The position numbers were made by a program, and so were the translations under genes. 46,300 nt of DNA from Chlamydiales bacterium (GTDB taxonomy: Bacteria > Chlamydiota > Chlamydiia > Chlamydiales > JAAKFR01). The stretch is taken from contig JAJACG010000010.1 of assembly GCA_022601635.1 (NCBI GenBank), positions 1 to 46,300 on the forward strand, given 5' to 3'. The notes under the pieces are model-generated. The model searched no databases. It was not told the DNA's origin and was given only the letters and a program-made list of their open reading frames with translations. Shown here one piece after another: positions 42,110 through 46,300 of this stretch (position 1 is its first letter; each line of letters begins with the position of its first letter).

Positions 42110-42138
42110 ATTATAGTGTGGAATTTTAGTTTCGTCAA
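42110..42138 (-). promoter_or_regulatory. Promoter of the ABC fusion gene
   Basis: Minus strand TTGACG (42138-42133), 17-nt spacer, perfect TATAAT (42115-42110). The GTG start at 42103 begins 6 nt after the -10. Confidence 0.65.
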
Positions 42139-42153
42139 ACATATATAGAGAAC

Positions 42154-43512
42154 ATGGCCAGAAAGGTTTTCGATAGCTTTGGTGAAATGGAGGTTCCAGA
42201 TGATGCTCTGTACGGAGCTCAAACTGCCCGCTCTTTGAATCATTTCAATATTGGCCGAGACAAAATGGCCAGTTCTTTGATCCGCGCCTATGGCCATCTC
42301 AAAGCGGCGTGTGCCAAGGCTAACTGCAAACTAAATTTTTTGGATCAGCCGATCATGGAGGCCATTGTCAAGTCGGCCGATGAGGTGGCAGCTGGCAAAT
42401 GGGCTGACCAATTCCCACTCAGTGTTTGGCAGACAGGCAGTGGTACACAGACCAATATGAATGTGAATGAGGTGATTGCCACAAGAGCCTCACAAATCCT
42501 TGGCCAAGAGCTTCATCCCAACGACCATGTCAACATGTCGCAATCGAGTAATGATAGTTTCCCAACAGTGATGGCGATTGCCGCTGTGCGCGATATGACT
42601 GAGAGGCTAGTGCCAATGGTGACCAAGCTGCGCGACGCTTTGGCTACCAAAGCTCTTGAGTTTCGCGGCATCGTCAAAATTGGCCGCACCCATCTGATGG
42701 ACGCCATCCCACTCACCTTGGAGCAGGAGTTTTCCGGCTATGTCGAGCAGCTCACTCAAGATTTAGAACGCATTGAAAATGTATTACCACGCCTCAAAGA
42801 GCTGGCAATCGGTGGAACAGCAGTGGGCACAGGACTCAATACACCTCCCGGTTTTGTCGATGAAGTTTTGCACTTCCTAAATGAATCGATGGGGACAGAT
42901 TTTAGCTCCGCTGCCAACAAATTTGCGCAGCTGGCAGCGCACGATCCCATCGTCTTTGCCCACGCAGCTGTTAAAACAACGGCCACCTCTTTGATGAAGA
43001 TCGCCTCTGATCTAGCCTGGATGGTTTCTGGGCCAAGAGCGGGCTTTGCAGAGCTCAGATTTCCAGCCAATGAGCCTGGTTCTTCGATCATGCCTGGCAA
43101 GGTCAATCCAACTCAGTGTGAAGCTCTACTGATGATCTGTGCACAGGTTCAGGGCAATGATGTAGCGATCAGCATGGCGGGATCACTTGGTCACTTTGAG
43201 CTCAACATGTTCAAGCCGATGATCATCCACAACTTTTTACAGTCAGTAGAGCTTTTAAGTGATGGTTGTCATAGCTTTGCGACTCATTTTGTGCAGGGGC
43301 TTGAACCTAACTTAGAGAAGATAGAGTCCGATGTGCAGCGTTCACTGATGCTGGTCACAGCACTCAACCGCAAGATTGGCTATGACAAGGCGACGCAGAT
43401 TGCGAAGAAGGCGCATGCTGAAAATAGCACTCTCAAAGAGGCGACACTAGCGCTCGGCTTTCTCACGGAAGCTGAATTTGACGAGATCGTCGATCCCAAA
43501 AAGATGGTCTAG
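42154..43512 (+). CDS. fumC: Fumarate hydratase class II
   Basis: TCA-cycle enzyme interconverting fumarate and malate, iron-independent. 452 residues, normal for the class. Signatures: [22 protein letters not shown]-like [18 protein letters not shown], and the fumarase/aspartase signature [11 protein letters not shown] (its Ser is the catalytic base). Start ATG 42154 with weak AGAG upstream; divergent from the ABC gene. The TAG stop (43510-43512) directly abuts a palindromic repeat, which could serve as its mRNA 3' end. Confidence 0.97.
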   Translation: MARKVFDSFGEMEVPDDALYGAQTARSLNHFNIGRDKMASSLIRAYGHLKAACAKANCKLNFLDQPIMEAIVKSADEVAAGKWADQFPLSVWQTGSGTQTNMNVNEVIATRASQILGQELHPNDHVNMSQSSNDSFPTVMAIAAVRDMTERLVPMVTKLRDALATKALEFRGIVKIGRTHLMDAIPLTLEQEFSGYVEQLTQDLERIENVLPRLKELAIGGTAVGTGLNTPPGFVDEVLHFLNESMGTDFSSAANKFAQLAAHDPIVFAHAAVKTTATSLMKIASDLAWMVSGPRAGFAELRFPANEPGSSIMPGKVNPTQCEALLMICAQVQGNDVAISMAGSLGHFELNMFKPMIIHNFLQSVELLSDGCHSFATHFVQGLEPNLEKIESDVQRSLMLVTALNRKIGYDKATQIAKKAHAENSTLKEATLALGFLTEAEFDEIVDPKKMV

Positions 43513-43673
43513 GGAGACACTGAATAACTCCCTCACCAGATCTTCCGACAATCTTTCTATCGAGGCATTATTCTCGCCTCGACTAACCCGCAAGTGGTTA
43601 GCGCTCGTCTCCGAATTTAGCCGAATCAAAAATACTGACGAAATCTGCCAAACGGTAGTTAATCAGTGTCTCC
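43513..43673 (+). repeat. Palindromic repeat, copy 11 (alpha-left/beta-right mosaic)
   Basis: Begins GGAGACACTGAATAACTCC right after the fumC stop, ends AGTTAATCAGTGTCTCC. The left half is alpha (CTTTCTATCGAGG), the right half is beta (GCCGAATCAAAAA), so the inner arms no longer pair although the termini and the central CTAACC/GGTTAG hairpin do. Confidence 0.9.
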
Positions 43674-43723
43674 TTAGGGAATATCTTGACATAATCTTGT
43701 TTTAGTCTTAGCGTCGACTTCTT

Positions 43724-46300
43724 ATGTATAGATTCTTTGTTATTTATATTTTATGTTGTCCACTTTTTGCGCATCTGACGCCACCACCACTGGAGTTCAG
43801 ACCTGTTGAACAGCCCTCTTGTTCACCATTGAAGGTAAACGTGATTACGGGTGAGTATCACGATGCATCGTGTGATTTGGTATCACCTGGAGTTCAGCCT
43901 TTATCGTATCGTCGTTTTTATAATCATCAAGGTCATTTGAATTTAGCTCATGGCCATTGGCGAGTGAATCCGGAAGCTCTCTTTCTTTTTCGGTTGGTTA
44001 GTCAGAATAAAGATGGATTTATGACGGGAATTGGCGATGAGACGGGTAGCTTTTGCCTGGCCGAGAAGCTGAGTAGTTCGGGGATGGTTTTTGATACGAA
44101 CAAGCACAAACCTTTTTCGGCTGGAGATGGTAGAAAGCATCCCTTGAACCTGCAAGTTCATGTGAGCTTGGATCGGAAGCACAAAATGGGAGAGTTTGCT
44201 TGGCAGGGAGCTGTTGTAGATGGAGAGGGTCGCAGGCGTACATTTCGAACTGAGATTGGTCATTGGGGGTTTGCCCCATCTGGCGGTATCTATCAAGCAC
44301 GTGAGATTACGGAGCACTTGTCAAACGGTAACAGGATTGTCTATACCTTTAAAGATGTGGATCGCAGTAATGATCGTAAAGACAAGAGAATGGATACCTA
44401 CTATGTCATTACGCAGATATCGGCATTTGATGCTTCTGGTACTGAGATTAATAGGCTGAACTGTGGCCATAAGCATGCAGGGCCTAAGAATGCTCATGCT
44501 ATCGAGAAAACAACAGTATCAGATGCATCAAAGAGAAGGGCTATCTTGCAGCATGAGATTAGGCCAGTACGCCATAAGAATCATAAAAGGCACCATTGCT
44601 ATGAATTCGATGTGGTTTTGAAAAATGTCACAGCTCCGGGACAAGCTAACAAGAGATATGAATACAAATGGGCAAAAGCCAAGCACTACTTCAATCAGAA
44701 CTATCTCACCAACAGTTCGGCAGATGGAGCTGCGATACAGATTGACTATAACTTCACTACTAAGAAAGTTGCGTGTCAAAGGGCGCCGATTGGTCCCAAT
44801 GGAGAATGGCTTCCTATTGCAAGTTACCAATACCATGCTGATCACACTGTGGTGATAGATGGTGAGGGGAATCGTTCGATCTACCGTTTTGATGGCAATA
44901 AACGCCTGATTGCTACTGAGCACTACCAAGGCGACAAACTTCTTCGCAAGATATCAAGCAAGTGGGATGCAAATGGCAACCTACTTCAGCAAACAATCGG
45001 ACCTCGCACAACGACCTACCGCTATGATGCTCGTCATAATCCCATTGAAGAGACAACGGATGGTTATACGACCTACCGCACCTATGACCCTACCTTTAAT
45101 GTCATTACTGCCCAGTGGGATGACTTTGGGAAGAGGGTAACCTATACATATAAAAAGGGAACCAATCTACCTCAAGAGATTTTGACCTATGACCATAACA
45201 AGATTTGCAAGAGGGAGTTCTATGAATATGCCCCGAATGCAGCCTGCACCTTAAAGATTGAAGATGATGGCAGCTCTGCGGATAGTACAGATCTTACAGA
45301 TGTAACCTATAGACGTGTTACCAAGATCAAACCAAAGCCCAAGATGCCCTGTTGCGGATTGCCTGAAGAGGTTGAGGAGTATCAATTTGATACTCTTTTA
45401 CACAGAAAAAAGATCACCTATCACCCATCTGGCAAGATCTTGCGAGAGGATCACTACGATGCCAATGACGCTTTTCGCTACTCACTGATCAATAAATATG
45501 ATGATCAGGAGAGATTGATTGCCTCAACAGATGCGCTTGGCTACACACGTCACTATCGCTACGATGATAGGTTCAATCTAATAGAGATCTCAGATGGCCA
45601 GTCGACCAAAACAAGAAAGTATGATGCAGCAAATCGAGTGATTGAAGAGAGAGATGGTGATCTAGTCACAAGGTATGAATATGATCTCTGTAGCAGAGTG
45701 ATTGCTAAAATAGATCCCTGCGGATTCAAAACCAGCTATCAGTACGACGCTTTGGGTAATACCACCAAAATCATACATCCAGATGGTGCAGTGGAGCAGA
45801 TGGAGTATGATGCACTTGGTAATGTGACTAAAAAAGTAGATCCTAAAGGGTTTATTACCACTACGACATACAATGTTCGTAGCCAACCTCTGGAGATTTG
45901 CCACCCTGATGGCACGTCCCAAAGCTTTGTTTACAATAGAGATGGCACACTAGCCTCTCATACGACAGTAGATGGAACGAAAGAGTATAGCTATGATGTC
46001 TTTGGCAATGTGATTCAAACAGTGGATGGTGATCGAGTAACTACAGCTACCTATTCTGCGTTTCATAAGCTGTCTGAGACAGATGCTGAAGGGATCACAA
46101 CCAGCTACTCCTACGAGGCAGGCAGGCTAGTAGCTAAACAGTGCAAGGATCAGTTGACCACCTACGCATATGATGAGCTGGGGCGTCAATCTGCCATTCA
46201 CGAGGGCAATACCTCCACCTACTACAGCTATGATTTGAAAGATCAGCTGATCGAGAAGCGTATCAACGACTGCTTTTTGGAGAGATATGCCTATGATGAG
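43724..46300 (+). CDS. Secreted Rhs/YD-repeat protein, 3' end outside window
   Basis: An open frame of 859 codons runs to the window edge without a stop. The N-terminus is a Sec signal peptide (MYRFFVIYILCCPLFAHL), then a ~400-residue region with TGEYHDASCDLVSPG near the start (an Rhs/YD N-terminal-type beta domain). From about residue 430 YD repeats of ~20 residues follow (YRYDARHNPIEETTDG, KYDDQERLIASTDALG, YEYDLCSRVIAKIDPCG, MEYDALGNVTKKVDPKG). Such repeats build a hollow shell around a C-terminal toxin or effector, which here lies beyond the window. The outer membrane or secretion is likely. TTGACA at 43686-43691 could be its -35. Confidence 0.88.
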   Translation, partial: MYRFFVIYILCCPLFAHLTPPPLEFRPVEQPSCSPLKVNVITGEYHDASCDLVSPGVQPLSYRRFYNHQGHLNLAHGHWRVNPEALFLFRLVSQNKDGFMTGIGDETGSFCLAEKLSSSGMVFDTNKHKPFSAGDGRKHPLNLQVHVSLDRKHKMGEFAWQGAVVDGEGRRRTFRTEIGHWGFAPSGGIYQAREITEHLSNGNRIVYTFKDVDRSNDRKDKRMDTYYVITQISAFDASGTEINRLNCGHKHAGPKNAHAIEKTTVSDASKRRAILQHEIRPVRHKNHKRHHCYEFDVVLKNVTAPGQANKRYEYKWAKAKHYFNQNYLTNSSADGAAIQIDYNFTTKKVACQRAPIGPNGEWLPIASYQYHADHTVVIDGEGNRSIYRFDGNKRLIATEHYQGDKLLRKISSKWDANGNLLQQTIGPRTTTYRYDARHNPIEETTDGYTTYRTYDPTFNVITAQWDDFGKRVTYTYKKGTNLPQEILTYDHNKICKREFYEYAPNAACTLKIEDDGSSADSTDLTDVTYRRVTKIKPKPKMPCCGLPEEVEEYQFDTLLHRKKITYHPSGKILREDHYDANDAFRYSLINKYDDQERLIASTDALGYTRHYRYDDRFNLIEISDGQSTKTRKYDAANRVIEERDGDLVTRYEYDLCSRVIAKIDPCGFKTSYQYDALGNTTKIIHPDGAVEQMEYDALGNVTKKVDPKGFITTTTYNVRSQPLEICHPDGTSQSFVYNRDGTLASHTTVDGTKEYSYDVFGNVIQTVDGDRVTTATYSAFHKLSETDAEGITTSYSYEAGRLVAKQCKDQLTTYAYDELGRQSAIHEGNTSTYYSYDLKDQLIEKRINDCFLERYAYDE

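Noticed and set aside
1607-43673. CRISPR array interpretation of the repeats
   Set aside because: Copies are kilobases apart, about 161 bp long and palindromic, with no regular spacers and no cas genes.
43478-43705. Plus-strand open frame of 75 codons after fumC
   Set aside because: Formed by the fumC end in another frame plus the open frame of repeat copy 11.
44528-44929. Antisense frame of 133 codons in the Rhs region
   Set aside because: The plus-strand frame has a signal peptide and continuous YD repeats; the antisense has no recognisable domain.
1-46300. tRNA or rRNA genes
   Set aside because: I found no cloverleaf-compatible sequence with a T-loop GGTTCGAATCC-type motif and no rRNA signature by reading; a tRNAscan run would be decisive.

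Overview
Organism: the gene content and order point to a member of the Chlamydiota outside the classical Chlamydia genus (an environmental, amoeba- or arthropod-type chlamydia; family not resolved). Markers are FtsH with a very long first extracytoplasmic domain (915 aa), methionine aminopeptidase with an N-terminal SEC-C zinc motif, a fused ABC permease/substrate-binding protein next to fumC, and a gene order that from memory follows C. trachomatis CT837 to CT855: CT837-like, lptG/lptF, tilS, ftsH, pnp, rpsO, tadA, the CT847-CT849 block, CT849.1/CT850-like, map, marC, CT854-like, fumC. The locus tags are recalled, not searched.

Layout: 1-5515 carries accessory functions (SDR oxidoreductase, 3-methyladenine glycosylase, MscS channel, secreted HAD-like protein, thymidine kinase, an unknown charged protein). 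6352-16596 is conserved core (CT837-like, carboxypeptidase M32, alanine racemase, lptG/lptF, tilS, ftsH). 16662-20857 is a lineage-specific island between ftsH and pnp: an Inc-like membrane protein, a eukaryotic-type tyrosine phosphatase and a family of diverged paralogues of unknown function. 20857-24911 holds pnp, rpsO, tadA and small conserved unknowns. 25054-27843 holds a rhomboid-like protein and three CT847-849-type candidate secreted proteins. 28696-34760 is a five-gene overlapping operon for arginine succinyltransferase (AST) catabolism, with an M20 hydrolase in place of AstE. 34854-43512 returns to core (CT850-like coiled coil, map, truA, two marC, adenylate-kinase-like, ABC fusion, fumC). 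From 43724 a secreted Rhs/YD-repeat protein runs off the end.

Main unexplained structure: eleven copies (nine full, one nearly full, one half) of a ~161-bp near-palindromic intergenic element with GGAGAYACTGAATAAC-type termini and a central CTAACC...GGTTAG hairpin. Subfamilies differ in the sequence of the inner stem but keep it self-complementary. Some copies are mosaics exchanged at the central hairpin. Many copies sit exactly on, or supply, the stop codons of neighbouring genes. One frame is open through the whole element, recalling Rickettsia palindromic elements. This looks like a mobile, RNA-structured, gene-end-associated repeat family that I do not recognise.

Other signals are -10 boxes lying 6-7 nt upstream of start codons with no Shine-Dalgarno (possible leaderless mRNAs), near-identical promoters on two CT847-849-type genes, and a terminator whose arm doubles as the -35 of the next gene.
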